From positions 124,001-188,000 of the forward strand of contig NZ_SIXF01000008.1 in the NCBI RefSeq assembly GCF_004310665.1: a DNA stretch of 64,000 nt. The letters run 5' to 3'. Below the pieces are notes generated by a model. The model ran no database searches and was not told where the DNA came from. It was given only the letters and a program-made list of their open reading frames with translations. The position numbers were made by a program, and so were the translations under genes. This document shows positions 8,915-17,278 of this stretch, in pieces (within the stretch, counting starts at the first letter, position 1; every line of letters begins with the position of its first letter). Source of the stretch: Pedobacter kyonggii. Its GTDB lineage: Bacteria; Bacteroidota; Bacteroidia; Sphingobacteriales; Sphingobacteriaceae.

Positions 8915-9067
8915 ATGAGAGCTGCGATTTTAATATTGGGAGTGAGTTTATTTATAGCTGGACCTGTAGCTAAATTATACCATTTCGATCATGCCAATAA
9001 TTATATGATTGCATCTGGATTAGGGCTGGTGATGATTACTGCCCTGGCCTTTATAAAGAAGAAATAA
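8915..9067 (+). CDS. Small two-helix membrane protein (50 aa), GldL-like motif
   Basis: I read an ORF of 50 codons, MRAAILILGV... to ...FIKKK, starting 3 bp after the kup stop. It has two hydrophobic helices (about 3-16 and 30-46) joined by AKLYHFDHANNY, and a lysine-rich end. The G-P-V-A-K-L-Y-H-F-D-H-A pattern recalls the loop between the membrane helices of gliding-motility protein GldL (G-A-x-x-K-x-x-H-x-x-G-A). Tight coupling to kup, Bacteroidota-like codon use and a terminator immediately after its stop argue that it is real. The function is unknown; a transporter-associated small protein is one possibility. Confidence 0.65.
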   Translation: MRAAILILGVSLFIAGPVAKLYHFDHANNYMIASGLGLVMITALAFIKKK

Positions 9068-9106
9068 ACAAATCCTCTTTCTGTTAAAGAAAGGGGATTT
9101 GTTGTT
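9068..9106 (+). terminator. Intrinsic terminator after kup and the 50-aa ORF
   Basis: Arms ACAAATCC (9068-9075) and GGATTTGT (9095-9102) enclose CTTTC/GAAAG, giving a long stem directly after the stop codon. The T tract is interrupted, so termination strength is uncertain. Confidence 0.7.
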
Positions 9107-9129
9107 AGAAGGACATTTGCGAGATCGTC

Positions 9130-9150
9130 ACCCTGAACTTGTTTCAGGGT
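9130..9150. repeat. ACCCTGAA-N5-TTCAGGGT dyad
   Basis: A perfect 8-bp inverted repeat with a 5-nt loop, preceded by CGTC. The same geometry appears at 39449-39469 and 47566-47586, with variants at 32118-32153 and 39484-39500. Confidence 0.7.
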
Positions 9151-9165
9151 CTTATCACTCGAGGG

Positions 9166-9193
9166 CTATCGGTTGGTGTCTCACCGACCGAAA
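9166..9193. repeat. REP palindrome, left end of RAYT unit
   Basis: The stem CGGTTGGTG (9170-9178) pairs with CACCGACCG (9182-9190) around a TCT triloop. The 28-bp block 9166-9193 is an inverted copy of 9817-9844 with a single mismatch (position 9174). It lies 2 bp beyond the 3' end of the transposase gene. Confidence 0.85.
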
Positions 9194-9195
9194 TA

Positions 9196-9738
9196 TTAAT
9201 CTCTAAAATGTGTAAGTATCCCGAACTGATCTATCCCTGTTTCATAGAAACTTACGCTACTCCATTTATAATCTTCTGGCTGTACGCATAGACTCCATTT
9301 TTCTTGAATCGGATCATGTATATAATCGAGTTTTTGTATCAGGATATCTTCTTTGCTCAAAGGGATGGCCAGTGGATCTCTTTTCCAAAACTGAAATATT
9401 CTATCATTCTTTTGTGAACGGTATTGGTTTATAAGCGGAGGGTTATTAACTAACAAGTACCTCCTGAACTCGTGCGCTGTAAATTTTGTAAAGCTAGCTG
9501 CAGGAGCTTCCTTTCCGTTTAATTTCAACATATTCCAGATTAAATGAATGTGGTTAGACATAATCACATAGCCATATACTTCAATAAGTTTTTGATTGAC
9601 TAAAAATTTCAGTGAATTTATGATGATCATTTTTAAGTTATCATCATTTAATAAATGTGCAAAGTCACAGATTGTATCTGTATAGAAATATGGATAGTTA
9701 TAATCCATTTGTCCCTGTCTTTTATGTAAGATAAGCAT
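9196..9738 (-). CDS. REP-associated tyrosine transposase (RAYT, Y1 transposase family)
   Basis: The 180-residue protein belongs to the IS200/IS605-like Y1 transposase superfamily. It shows the metal-binding HUH-type motif in VIMSNHIHLIWN (His-x-His) and the later catalytic-tyrosine region KLDYIHDPIQ followed by PEDYKWSSVSFY, the usual C-terminal block of RAYTs. It is a single-copy gene flanked by inverted REP palindromes rather than IS ends with target duplication, which fits a domesticated or semi-domesticated RAYT that acts on REP DNA. The start at 9738 is uncertain; MDYNYPYFY at 9708 is an alternative. The active-site residues are intact, so it may still be functional. Confidence 0.88.
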   Translation of the reverse strand: MLILHKRQGQMDYNYPYFYTDTICDFAHLLNDDNLKMIIINSLKFLVNQKLIEVYGYVIMSNHIHLIWNMLKLNGKEAPAASFTKFTAHEFRRYLLVNNPPLINQYRSQKNDRIFQFWKRDPLAIPLSKEDILIQKLDYIHDPIQEKWSLCVQPEDYKWSSVSFYETGIDQFGILTHFRD

Positions 9739-9816
9739 TATTTAGTTTAGTGTTTAAGTTGCAGGGATAACTTAAACTCAAGATACAAAAAATAATAATA
9801 ATTGTTATGAAATTTG

Positions 9817-9844
9817 TTTCGGTCGGTGAGACACCGACCGATAG
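9817..9844. repeat. REP palindrome, right end of RAYT unit
   Basis: A perfect palindrome: CGGTCGGTG (9820-9828), AGA loop, CACCGACCG (9832-9840). It is the inverted partner of 9166-9193 and lies upstream of the transposase start. Confidence 0.85.
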
Positions 9845-9862
9845 AATTGTCATATAGTATTC

Positions 9863-11812
9863 CTAAACCTCCGGATTTGCCAATTTACTATGCCTATAAC
9901 CATAAGCAAAATAAACTACGAGGCCAACTACTAGCCAGATACCGAAACCGATCCAGTTCGAAATGCCAAGTTCGCACATCATGTACAAACAGCTGATTAG
10001 TCCTAAAACCGGAATTAACGATAAGTTTTTGGTAACGCAATAGTAGGTAATCACCACACAGATGATCAGGAAAATCCACATCGGTATTTTGTGTTTAAAC
10101 AACCCCCAACCACTTTCGTATTTCTTTTCTACTGGTACTTTTGAGGCTGAAATAAACTGTTCGTAACGATCAGCTGGTAATGCACTTAAATAAGATTCTG
10201 CATCTACTTTTTCGGCCAATACAATTTGTGGTGTGGCATTTTTAACAATTTCCTCTTTAACAATTTTAAGTTCATCGCCACTTAAAGAAGTAACAAATGT
10301 TACCGTTTGGATTGTTTTAGGGGAATTGAAAAAGAAAGCTTTTGTTTCTTTCCTATATTTTGTGAATGCAAAAAATATAGTCGCAATTAAAACAATAGGT
10401 ACAATAAACTTACTGTTTACATAAGGTATTTTGAATTTTCCACGCTGTACATCAGGCCTGTTCTGTAATACTAAAACCCCAGCACAAACCAGTACGAAAG
10501 CGAAAAGCGTTCCGATAGAACAGAGATCTGTAACGATAGTAAGATTCATAAACAATGATGGTACGGCCACCACAAAGCCTACTACAATGGTTGCGAACGA
10601 AGGCGTTTTGTATTTAGGGTGAATTTTCGAAAAAGATTTTGGCAATAAGCCATCTCTGCTCATGCTCATCCAGATACGTGGTTGTCCCATTTGAAAAACC
10701 AAAAGCACACTGGCCATGGCAAATACCGCACTTACAGCAATAATACCGCTCATTAATTTTAGGTTGATCTGATCAAAAACGAATGCCAACGGATCGCCAA
10801 CGGCTAAAGTATCTGATTTAACAATACCTGTTAAAACCAGCGCAATAGCCACATAAAGGATGGTACAGATTATTATCGCCCACATCATTCCGCGGGGTAA
10901 ATCACGCTGTGGGTTTTTACATTCTTCGGCCGTTGTAGAAATGGCATCGAAACCGATATAAGCAAAAAATACTGCCGAAACACCCTTTAAAACTCCAGAA
11001 ACACCATTCGGAGCAAATGGATCCCAGTTTTTAGTGTCTACATAAAATATACCTACTGCTAATACCAAAAGAATTACCGCAAGTTTAACCACAACCATCG
11101 CGTTGCTGGCATTGCGGCTTTCTTTCATTCCACGGTAAATTAACCAGGTAATTAAAATAATAATACCTAAAGCAGGAATATCTGCAACGAGGTGAAAACT
11201 ACCGATTGTTGGGGCGGTAAGCCATGCGTTATTGGCCAAGGCTGTAGCCGAATCTAAATCTGCCAGGTTTTTGCCAGCCGCCAAAAGCGCTTCAGCATGT
11301 TTATGTCCGTTATAAGCACTTAAATAGTCCATTGTCATCCAATCTGGTACATGGATGCCCTCTATGCCGAGGGGAGGTATTTTTATGGTAGAGAGTAGTC
11401 CTGTAAAATAATCAGACCAGGATATGGCTACCGTGATATTACCGATGGAATATTCCATAATGAGCGACCACCCGATAATCCAGGCAACCAGTTCGCCGAA
11501 GGCTACATAAGAATAGGTATAAGCACTGCCCGAAACAGGTACCATTGAAGCAAACTCTGCGTAAGCAAAGGCCGCAAAACTACAGGCTACTGCCGTAAAA
11601 ATAAATAAAAAGATTACCGCCGGACCTCCGTCTGCACTTGCCTTGCCAATCGTACTAAAAATTCCTGCTCCAATAATCGCTGCAATTCCAAAAGCTGTTA
11701 AATCGCGTACTCCGAGTGTTTTATGTAATGTATTTTCATGGTCGCCATAGCCTTTTGCCGCATCTTGTAATATCTTGGAAATAGATTTCTTTCTGAATAG
11801 CTTTTCGAACAT
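9863..11812 (-). CDS. APC-family amino-acid permease with soluble insertion
   Basis: The 649-residue protein is a cationic-amino-acid-transporter-like member of the APC superfamily. The first segment carries FGIAAIIGAGIFSTIGKA, and the GFDAISTTAEECKNPQRDLPRG block is typical. There are 12 or more hydrophobic helices. It is about 160 residues longer than the related permease at 41976-43433. Part of the excess is a hydrophilic insertion at about residues 485-567 (from KYRKETKAFFF to VEKKYES), between two late helices, with no recognised domain. Another is an extended loop at about 150-190. It is probably an amino acid/proton symporter or exchanger in the inner membrane; the substrate is not predictable. 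It appears to be monocistronic. Confidence 0.92.
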   Translation of the reverse strand: MFEKLFRKKSISKILQDAAKGYGDHENTLHKTLGVRDLTAFGIAAIIGAGIFSTIGKASADGGPAVIFLFIFTAVACSFAAFAYAEFASMVPVSGSAYTYSYVAFGELVAWIIGWSLIMEYSIGNITVAISWSDYFTGLLSTIKIPPLGIEGIHVPDWMTMDYLSAYNGHKHAEALLAAGKNLADLDSATALANNAWLTAPTIGSFHLVADIPALGIIILITWLIYRGMKESRNASNAMVVVKLAVILLVLAVGIFYVDTKNWDPFAPNGVSGVLKGVSAVFFAYIGFDAISTTAEECKNPQRDLPRGMMWAIIICTILYVAIALVLTGIVKSDTLAVGDPLAFVFDQINLKLMSGIIAVSAVFAMASVLLVFQMGQPRIWMSMSRDGLLPKSFSKIHPKYKTPSFATIVVGFVVAVPSLFMNLTIVTDLCSIGTLFAFVLVCAGVLVLQNRPDVQRGKFKIPYVNSKFIVPIVLIATIFFAFTKYRKETKAFFFNSPKTIQTVTFVTSLSGDELKIVKEEIVKNATPQIVLAEKVDAESYLSALPADRYEQFISASKVPVEKKYESGWGLFKHKIPMWIFLIICVVITYYCVTKNLSLIPVLGLISCLYMMCELGISNWIGFGIWLVVGLVVYFAYGYRHSKLANPEV

Positions 11813-12101
11813 CTTTTATTTGCTTGTTTCTTCAAACTTATAAAAAGTTTGGTTAAAAACGTTTAAAGCAGGATATAATTTTCAATACACCAGGCTAATG
11901 TGGCAAAATGCCATCGAAAGAATCACAATTATTAGATTAAAGTCAAAATTTGCAATTATTTGGGTTGAATAATGCTTTGTTTGATTCGCATAATTCTAGG
12001 ATAAGTGAAACAGTTAATTTTGTCGTCAATAATCAGCAAGGCGCATCAAAGAATACGTGTCTTGTTTGATTGGAATATTTATATACCATTACAGTATCAT
12101 T

Positions 12102-13319
12102 ATGAACGCAGATATAACACAAATAAAATACATTAAAGAGCGTCACCAGGGTTTGGCTACTTTACTGGCCTTTGCCTTAATTCCATTATCGGGTTTTGCT
12201 ACCGATATTTATATCCCCTCATTACCTACCATGGCTGGCGAAATGCAGGTGAGCAATGTTCAGGTTCAACTTACACTTAGCATTTTTCTAATTAGTTATG
12301 GAGTTGCACAACTTTTTATCGGTAGTGTGCTCGATAGTTTTGGAAGGTATAAAATCTGTTTATACGCATTATTAATTTTCGCTGCAGCAAGTATCATCAT
12401 TGCAACTACCCATAACATTTACCTTATTTATTTAATGCGTATTATCCATGGTCTTACTGTAGGCGCAATTGTAGTGGCCAAACGAGCTTACTTTGTCGAT
12501 CTCTTCGAAGGCGATCAGCTAAAACATTACTTAAGTTTGTTCTCGATCATCTGGTCTACCGGACCAATTGTAGCACCTTTTATTGGTGGTTATCTGCAAG
12601 CAGTATTTGGTTGGGAATCTAATTTCTATTTCTTGGCTGGTTTTGCGCTTGTTTTTGCAGTATTGGAGTTGTTGTTCAGTGGCGAAACATTAAAACATTT
12701 TACCGATTTTCAACTGAAAAAGATAACAGGTATTTATATCAAAATGATTAAAACAACAAGCTTTACCTTAGGTATTGTGATGTTGGGTTTAGCTTATTGT
12801 ATGGTGATGGTTTACAATATGACTGGTCCGTTTATTATTGAGCACCATTTTAAATTTTCTCCGGTTATTGCAGGTTATAGTTCCCTGTTTTTAGGTTTCG
12901 CCTGGATGGTAGGAGGCTTTATCGGCAAGGCCACCATTAACAGGCCCTTCTTTAAACGATTAATGATCAACTCGCTGTTTCAGGTAGCATTTGTAGTCCT
13001 GATGATTGTAAGTTTAAATTTTGTTTCTAACCTCTGGTCGCTAATTTTCTTTGCTTTTTTAATCCATGTAGGAGCAGGCTTCACCTTTAATAATTACTTT
13101 ACTTTCTGTCTAAGCAAATTCCCCAAAAATGCAGGAATTGCAGGTGGCTTAACAGGAGGGATTACCTATGTTATTGTTTCTTTTTTGAGTTACGGTATCG
13201 TAAATCTGATCCCTGCTAAGGATGAACGGAACCTAAGTTATAGCTATCTGATCATGATCTTAATCTCGGTTTTGGTGATGTTTGTTATCCTTAAGATTAG
13301 AAAGAAAGATGAGGTCTAG
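12102..13319 (+). CDS. MFS drug-resistance transporter, Bcr/CflA type
   Basis: From the ATG at 12102 the protein has 405 residues. The open frame extends to a GTG at 12057, but those 15 codons add nothing family-like. It has 12 predicted membrane helices and the DHA1 signature near the N-terminus (ALIPLSGFATDIYIPSLP and, after helix 2, GSVLDSFGRYK, the motif A loop). Bcr/CflA proteins export drugs or metabolites by proton antiport. It is divergent from the upstream APC permease. A TAATTTTG at 12015-12022 could be a -7 element, but I find no -33 element at the right distance. The substrate is unknown. Confidence 0.9.
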   Translation: MNADITQIKYIKERHQGLATLLAFALIPLSGFATDIYIPSLPTMAGEMQVSNVQVQLTLSIFLISYGVAQLFIGSVLDSFGRYKICLYALLIFAAASIIIATTHNIYLIYLMRIIHGLTVGAIVVAKRAYFVDLFEGDQLKHYLSLFSIIWSTGPIVAPFIGGYLQAVFGWESNFYFLAGFALVFAVLELLFSGETLKHFTDFQLKKITGIYIKMIKTTSFTLGIVMLGLAYCMVMVYNMTGPFIIEHHFKFSPVIAGYSSLFLGFAWMVGGFIGKATINRPFFKRLMINSLFQVAFVVLMIVSLNFVSNLWSLIFFAFLIHVGAGFTFNNYFTFCLSKFPKNAGIAGGLTGGITYVIVSFLSYGIVNLIPAKDERNLSYSYLIMILISVLVMFVILKIRKKDEV

Positions 13320-13600
13320 GTAGGTACTGTCACAGTAATAGAAACAAAGTTTTTTTTTGAAGAGCAGCGTCTGTATTTCATAGTCAGGGTTCTGTCCTGC
13401 TGTTTGTTACAATCCTTTTGGGGAAATTTTAATAAGAATAATTCATCCAATACCCAAAAGGGATTTTCACTTCCATCAGGTCTATTCTTTGGGTACAGCC
13501 GATAAAACAATGGTTTTGATCACCGAAAAAATGTGAGGTAGGTAGCAGCTGTATATGCTTATTTAGTTTCCGTGGCAGCTGTGTTTCCGTGGCAAAAAAT

Positions 13601-13618
13601 GCTTAGTGAGATGCTAAG
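13601..13618. repeat. REP-like palindrome, copy A (degenerate)
   Basis: CTTAGTG (13602-13608), AGA, TGCTAAG (13612-13618): the same layout as copy B at 13710-13732 but with two wobble positions. Confidence 0.6.
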
Positions 13619-13709
13619 GTCAATTGACAATTCTCCCTTGGGTTATCACGCTGAACGGAGTCAAAGCACCTTTGCAACGCCCATGCCGGTAAAAAAAGAA
13701 TTAAACTTC

Positions 13710-13732
13710 GGTCTTAGCGAGACGCTAAGACC
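13710..13732. repeat. REP-like palindrome, copy B (perfect 10-bp stem)
   Basis: GGTCTTAGCG (13710-13719), loop AGA (13720-13722), CGCTAAGACC (13723-13732). It shares the AGA triloop with the RAYT-associated REP at 9817-9844 but has a different stem. Confidence 0.75.
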
Positions 13733-13782
13733 AAAAATCGTATTAATCTGTGCTCATCCTTTTTATCTGTGGTTCATAAAAA

Positions 13783-13809
13783 CAAAAAAGTCGTGGCAAA
13801 TACCACGAC
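13783..13809 (-). terminator. Terminator of the M3 oligopeptidase gene
   Basis: On the minus strand, GTCGTGG (from 13809) and CCACGAC (to 13790) form a 7-bp stem around a 6-nt loop, followed by a run of T residues (plus-strand A run 13784-13789). Confidence 0.8.
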
Positions 13810-13876
13810 CCTCATTATATTATATTACTATTGTTGAGGGGAAAGCTTTCTACCTTCCGCCTCAAAACCTTCTGCC

Positions 13877-15580
13877 TTATCCCAGTTTCTCCAGTTCCGT
13901 TTTTACAAAACTTGCCAGTTCTTTTACATATTCTGCGCTGAAATCAAATTTAATTCCTGCGGTCTCATATATTTCGTTCATTGGTTTTGTGTAACCCAAA
14001 GCAAGTGCAGCCAAATATTGTTCTAAAGCTTTCTTAGGATTTTCTTTATAGTTTTTCCAAACGGCAATGGCACCTAACTGGGCAATTGCATATTCAATAT
14101 AGTAAAACGGAACTTCGAATAAATGCAGTTGTTTCTGCCAGCCATTTCCAAATTGTTGTTCTAAATCCGTCCAATCGGCAAAGCCAGCGCCAAAACGGTT
14201 AAAAATCTGCTTAAAGGTTTCTTCACGATCAGCTGCCGTATGATTAGGGTTGGTGTAAATCCAGTGTTGAAACTGATCAATAACAGCTACCCAAGGCAAA
14301 GTTTTCAAAACATCAGCCAGCTGTTCTTTTTTGGCACGGTTTAAATCTTCTTCATTGTCGAAATAAACATCCCAGTTATCCATAGAGATGAGTTCCATAC
14401 TCATCGATGCGAGTTCAGCAACTTCAGAAGGGCAATGTTTAAAATCGTTTAGCTCTAAATTTGCAGTTAAAAAAGTATGAATTGCATGACCACCTTCATG
14501 AACCATTGTGGTTAAATCGCGCAAGGAATTTGCCGAATTCATGAAGATAAACGGGGCTCCGGTTTCGGCCAATGGGTAATTGTAACCACCTGGCGCTTTA
14601 CCCTTTCTGCTCTCTACGTCAAAAAGGTTATTGGCTTTCATAGTTGCCAATTTTGAGCCTAACTTTTCATCAATGGCATTAAAGCAGGCAATACTTTTAT
14701 CAATCAGTTCTTCGCCGTTGTTAAAAGGTTTCAAAGCTGGTTTGCCACTAATGCTTACTTCTAAATCCCAAGGCTTTAATACTTCTAGTCCTAAAGCTTC
14801 TCGGCGTTTTTCGGCCTGCTCTTTTAAAATCGGTACTATTTCTTTTTCAATGGCGTTGGCAAAATCGTAACAGTCTTGTGGGGTATAATCGAAACGGCCC
14901 AAAGCCTGGAACATATAATCACGGTAGTTCTCAAAACCAGCATTCAAAGCAACCTGATTGCGCAGTTTAATTAGCTCATCAAATAAGACGTTTAAATTAT
15001 CTTTATCAACCAAGCGGCGTTGTTGAATCGTTTTCCACGCATTTTCGCGTACCTCGCGGTTTAAATCTTTGATAAAGATCGAGGCTTGTTCCAAAGTATA
15101 TTCCTGGCCATTTAGCTCAACACTCATGGCGCCTGTAATGCCCTGGTATTTTTGTTGTTTCACCTGTAATTCGGTAAACAGCTCAATATTTTCATCGCGG
15201 TAAAGCTCTAATGCTTTTTTTATCGCACGGCTGTAAACGAAATATTTTTCTTTGTCCAGGTTATCCATAAAAGGACTTTCGACAAACTTTTTGTTCAATT
15301 CGTTGGCTAATGGAGAAATCTTCGGCTCTATTTCAGTTGCAAAATATTGGAAATTTTTAACCAATTCTTCATTTGCGGTATCGCAGCTCATTTTAATATA
15401 TCTCCAGGCAAAATCTTCTTCTAAAGCTGCTTCAAGTTCCGAACGGTCTTTTAACCAGTGTTCTAACTCAGCGGTGCCGGTTATTTCGCGGTTTTGCAGT
15501 TCGGTAAAAAGGGGCTCTAAATTTTCCCAGGTAATGTTTAGTTCCTGTGGAATATATGTTCTAGGTTTCTTAGTTATCAT
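13877..15580 (-). CDS. M3 family oligoendopeptidase (PepF-like)
   Basis: The 567-residue protein is a zinc metallopeptidase of family M3. The catalytic motif HEGGHAIHTF (HExxH, about residues 359-363) is followed by CPSEVAELASMSMELIS, which supplies the downstream glutamate ligand. Length matches oligoendopeptidase F. There is no signal peptide, so it should act in the cytoplasm, trimming short peptides. It is preceded by a 93-bp spacer from the UbiA-family gene on the same strand and followed by a clear terminator. Confidence 0.95.
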   Translation of the reverse strand: MITKKPRTYIPQELNITWENLEPLFTELQNREITGTAELEHWLKDRSELEAALEEDFAWRYIKMSCDTANEELVKNFQYFATEIEPKISPLANELNKKFVESPFMDNLDKEKYFVYSRAIKKALELYRDENIELFTELQVKQQKYQGITGAMSVELNGQEYTLEQASIFIKDLNREVRENAWKTIQQRRLVDKDNLNVLFDELIKLRNQVALNAGFENYRDYMFQALGRFDYTPQDCYDFANAIEKEIVPILKEQAEKRREALGLEVLKPWDLEVSISGKPALKPFNNGEELIDKSIACFNAIDEKLGSKLATMKANNLFDVESRKGKAPGGYNYPLAETGAPFIFMNSANSLRDLTTMVHEGGHAIHTFLTANLELNDFKHCPSEVAELASMSMELISMDNWDVYFDNEEDLNRAKKEQLADVLKTLPWVAVIDQFQHWIYTNPNHTAADREETFKQIFNRFGAGFADWTDLEQQFGNGWQKQLHLFEVPFYYIEYAIAQLGAIAVWKNYKENPKKALEQYLAALALGYTKPMNEIYETAGIKFDFSAEYVKELASFVKTELEKLG

Positions 15581-15673
15581 AATAGTTAATTATTGAATTA
15601 GAGAATGATTGAAGGAGTGAATGGTTTAGCGCAATGTTATATTCTCTCATTCAAAATTCAATCATTCACTCAT

Positions 15674-16531
15674 TTATTTATGTCTCAAATACGCATCTAT
15701 TAAAAAGCATATCGCAAATACTACCGATGCATAACCATTTAAGGTTTGAAACGCCCTGTTTACTTTGCTGATATCGTTTGGTTTTACCAATAAGTGCTGA
15801 TAAATCAACATCGAACAGAAAAACACAATACCTACGTAATAAACCCAGCTAAAGGATGTAAAAAACACAGGCAAAATAACACAGGTAGCAGAGAGTATAT
15901 GCAACATCACCGAAACATTCAAAGCATTTTTAATGCCAAGTGCCGATGGGATGGAGTGTAATTTTTCTTTCCGGTCAAACTCTTCGTCCTGTAAGGCATA
16001 TATAATATCAAATCCGCTCACCCAAAACAACACCGTTAAGGAGTACAGCACAGGGACCAAGGCAAAATGTCCTGTTACGGCGATGTAAGCGCCGATAGGA
16101 GCAAGCGCCAGGCCTAAGCCCAATACCAAATGGCAAAGCGCCGTAAATCTTTTGGTATAACTATAAAACAAAACTACAAACAAAGCTACTGGCGACAGAT
16201 AGAAACAAAGCGGATTAATAAAGTAAGTGGTAATGGCGAAAAGTACACAATTGGCGATTACGAAAATCAGCGCTTCGTTTGCCGAAACTTTACCTGCAGG
16301 AATATCACGCATTTTGGTGCGTGGATTTTTTGCATCAATATTTCTGTCCAGATACCGGTTAAAAGCCATGGCCGAGTTTCTGGCAAAAACCATACAAAGC
16401 AAAACTAAAATCAGTTTATACCAGGAAAATGGATTTTCTGTTGTGGTTACGCCCAAAAAGAAACCGATCATGGCAAACGGTAACGCAAAAACAGAGTGGG
16501 CGAATAATACGAGTGAAAAGTATTTTTTCAT
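15674..16531 (-). CDS. UbiA-family prenyltransferase, probably for menaquinone (MqnP/UbiA-like)
   Basis: The 285-residue membrane protein has the two aspartate-rich motifs of UbiA enzymes: N-x-x-x-D-x-x-x-D in [15 protein letters not shown] (Asn58, Asp62, Asp66) and [14 protein letters not shown] (about 174-187). The N-terminus [17 protein letters not shown] resembles the HSVFALPFA-type start of 4-hydroxybenzoate polyprenyltransferase-like and MqnP proteins of the futalosine menaquinone route. It would transfer a polyprenyl chain onto an aromatic quinone precursor in the inner membrane. UbiE, the last methyltransferase of menaquinone synthesis, is encoded 0.9 kb away, which supports a quinone role. 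Which acceptor it uses (and so MqnP versus a MenA function) cannot be settled from this window. Confidence 0.88.
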   Translation of the reverse strand: MKKYFSLVLFAHSVFALPFAMIGFFLGVTTTENPFSWYKLILVLLCMVFARNSAMAFNRYLDRNIDAKNPRTKMRDIPAGKVSANEALIFVIANCVLFAITTYFINPLCFYLSPVALFVVLFYSYTKRFTALCHLVLGLGLALAPIGAYIAVTGHFALVPVLYSLTVLFWVSGFDIIYALQDEEFDRKEKLHSIPSALGIKNALNVSVMLHILSATCVILPVFFTSFSWVYYVGIVFFCSMLIYQHLLVKPNDISKVNRAFQTLNGYASVVFAICFLIDAYLRHK

Positions 16532-16639
16532 TTTTTTTAGAACTGATTAATTTCCCGTTGGGGATGATTTCACAGATTATTTGATTTCACAGATTTTTTA
16601 TTGTTAAACTGAAAATTGCGCACTGTGGACTGAAAACTG

Positions 16640-17263
16640 TTAAAACCTCTTATAATCTGTTGGCACAACAAAATCTTTATTTACCTCATAAATGAAATTC
16701 AGCACTTCATCTTTTCCGGTTCCTTTTTCGGCAGAGGAAATAAAGGTGGCAGGAATCTCTTCAAAAAACTCACCTAGTTTTTTCTTAAAGGCAGCTACGT
16801 TTTTCTGGGTGGTGGTCATGCCCTGTTTATCGGCTTTGGTAAAAATTAACGAAAACGGTATCTGTTTTTCACCTAACCAATAGCAAAATTCTATATCAAT
16901 TCCCTGAGGCTCTAAACGGCTGTCTATCAAAACAAAAACACATTGTAAACTTTCCCTTTTGGTTATATAGGCACGGATAAATTTCTCCCATTTCTCTCTG
17001 CTGGTTTTAGAAACCTTGGCATAGCCATACCCGGGTAAATCGACAATGTACCAGGCTTCGTTAATCAAAAAGTGATTAATTAACTGTGTTTTTCCAGGGC
17101 GTTGAGAGGTTTTGGCTAATCCATGTTGATTAACCAACATATTGATTAATGAAGATTTACCCACGTTAGAGCGGCCAATAAATGCATATTCGGGCATAGT
17201 TGGTGCCGGTAGTGCCGAAATCTGGGTGTTGCTGCAAACAAATGTTGCCATTTTGATAATCAT
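16640..17263 (-). CDS. engB: Ribosome biogenesis GTP-binding protein YihA/YsxC (EngB)
   Basis: A TRAFAC-class GTPase of about 207 residues. G1 is GRSNVGKSS (30-38), G3 is DLPGYG (75-80), G4 is TKAD and G5 is SSA, all intact. EngB is an essential GTPase needed for late 50S ribosomal subunit assembly. I place the start at the ATG at 17263. A longer frame from 17350 runs through repeat DNA and is not credible. The -7 element TACCTTTG (minus strand, 17275-17268) is only 4 nt before this ATG, so the true start may be the next ATG at 17251. Divergent from ubiE. Confidence 0.94.
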   Translation of the reverse strand: MIIKMATFVCSNTQISALPAPTMPEYAFIGRSNVGKSSLINMLVNQHGLAKTSQRPGKTQLINHFLINEAWYIVDLPGYGYAKVSKTSREKWEKFIRAYITKRESLQCVFVLIDSRLEPQGIDIEFCYWLGEKQIPFSLIFTKADKQGMTTTQKNVAAFKKKLGEFFEEIPATFISSAEKGTGKDEVLNFIYEVNKDFVVPTDYKRF

Positions 17264-17267
17264 AGTG

Positions 17268-17275
17268 CAAAGGTA
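17268..17275 (-). promoter_or_regulatory. -7 promoter element of engB
   Basis: TACCTTTG read on the minus strand matches TAnnTTTG. It lies 4 nt before the ATG at 17263 and 16 nt before the ATG at 17251, which implies a very short leader. Confidence 0.6.
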
Positions 17276-17278
17276 GGG

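Larger units (their letters stand above)
9166..9844. mobile_element. RAYT-REP unit
   Basis: About 680 bp bounded by 28-bp inverted REP sequences (9166-9193 and 9817-9844) and containing one Y1-type transposase gene. No target-site duplication is evident at the edges. It sits between the kup transcript and an amino-acid permease gene, both intact, so insertion was into intergenic DNA. Confidence 0.78.
13320..13876. other. Gene-free 557-bp spacer with REP-like palindromes
   Basis: This spacer lies between the convergent MFS and M3 peptidase genes. The open frames in it (for example 13316-13510 minus, 13572-13994 plus) show no family resemblance or normal composition, and the second overlaps the peptidase gene, so I treat them as chance. 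The stretch holds a TACTGTCACAGTA palindrome (13325-13337), a repeated TTTCCGTGGCA word (about 13567 and 13584), two CTTAG-type palindromes (13601-13618, 13710-13732) and a terminator for the peptidase gene. Confidence 0.7.

Noticed and set aside
13316-13510. 64-residue open frame on the minus strand after the MFS gene
   Set aside because: No family resemblance, no start signal; overlaps the end of the MFS gene and lies in repeat-containing spacer.
13572-13994. 140-residue open frame on the plus strand
   Set aside because: Crosses two REP-like palindromes and a terminator, then overlaps the M3 peptidase gene antisense.
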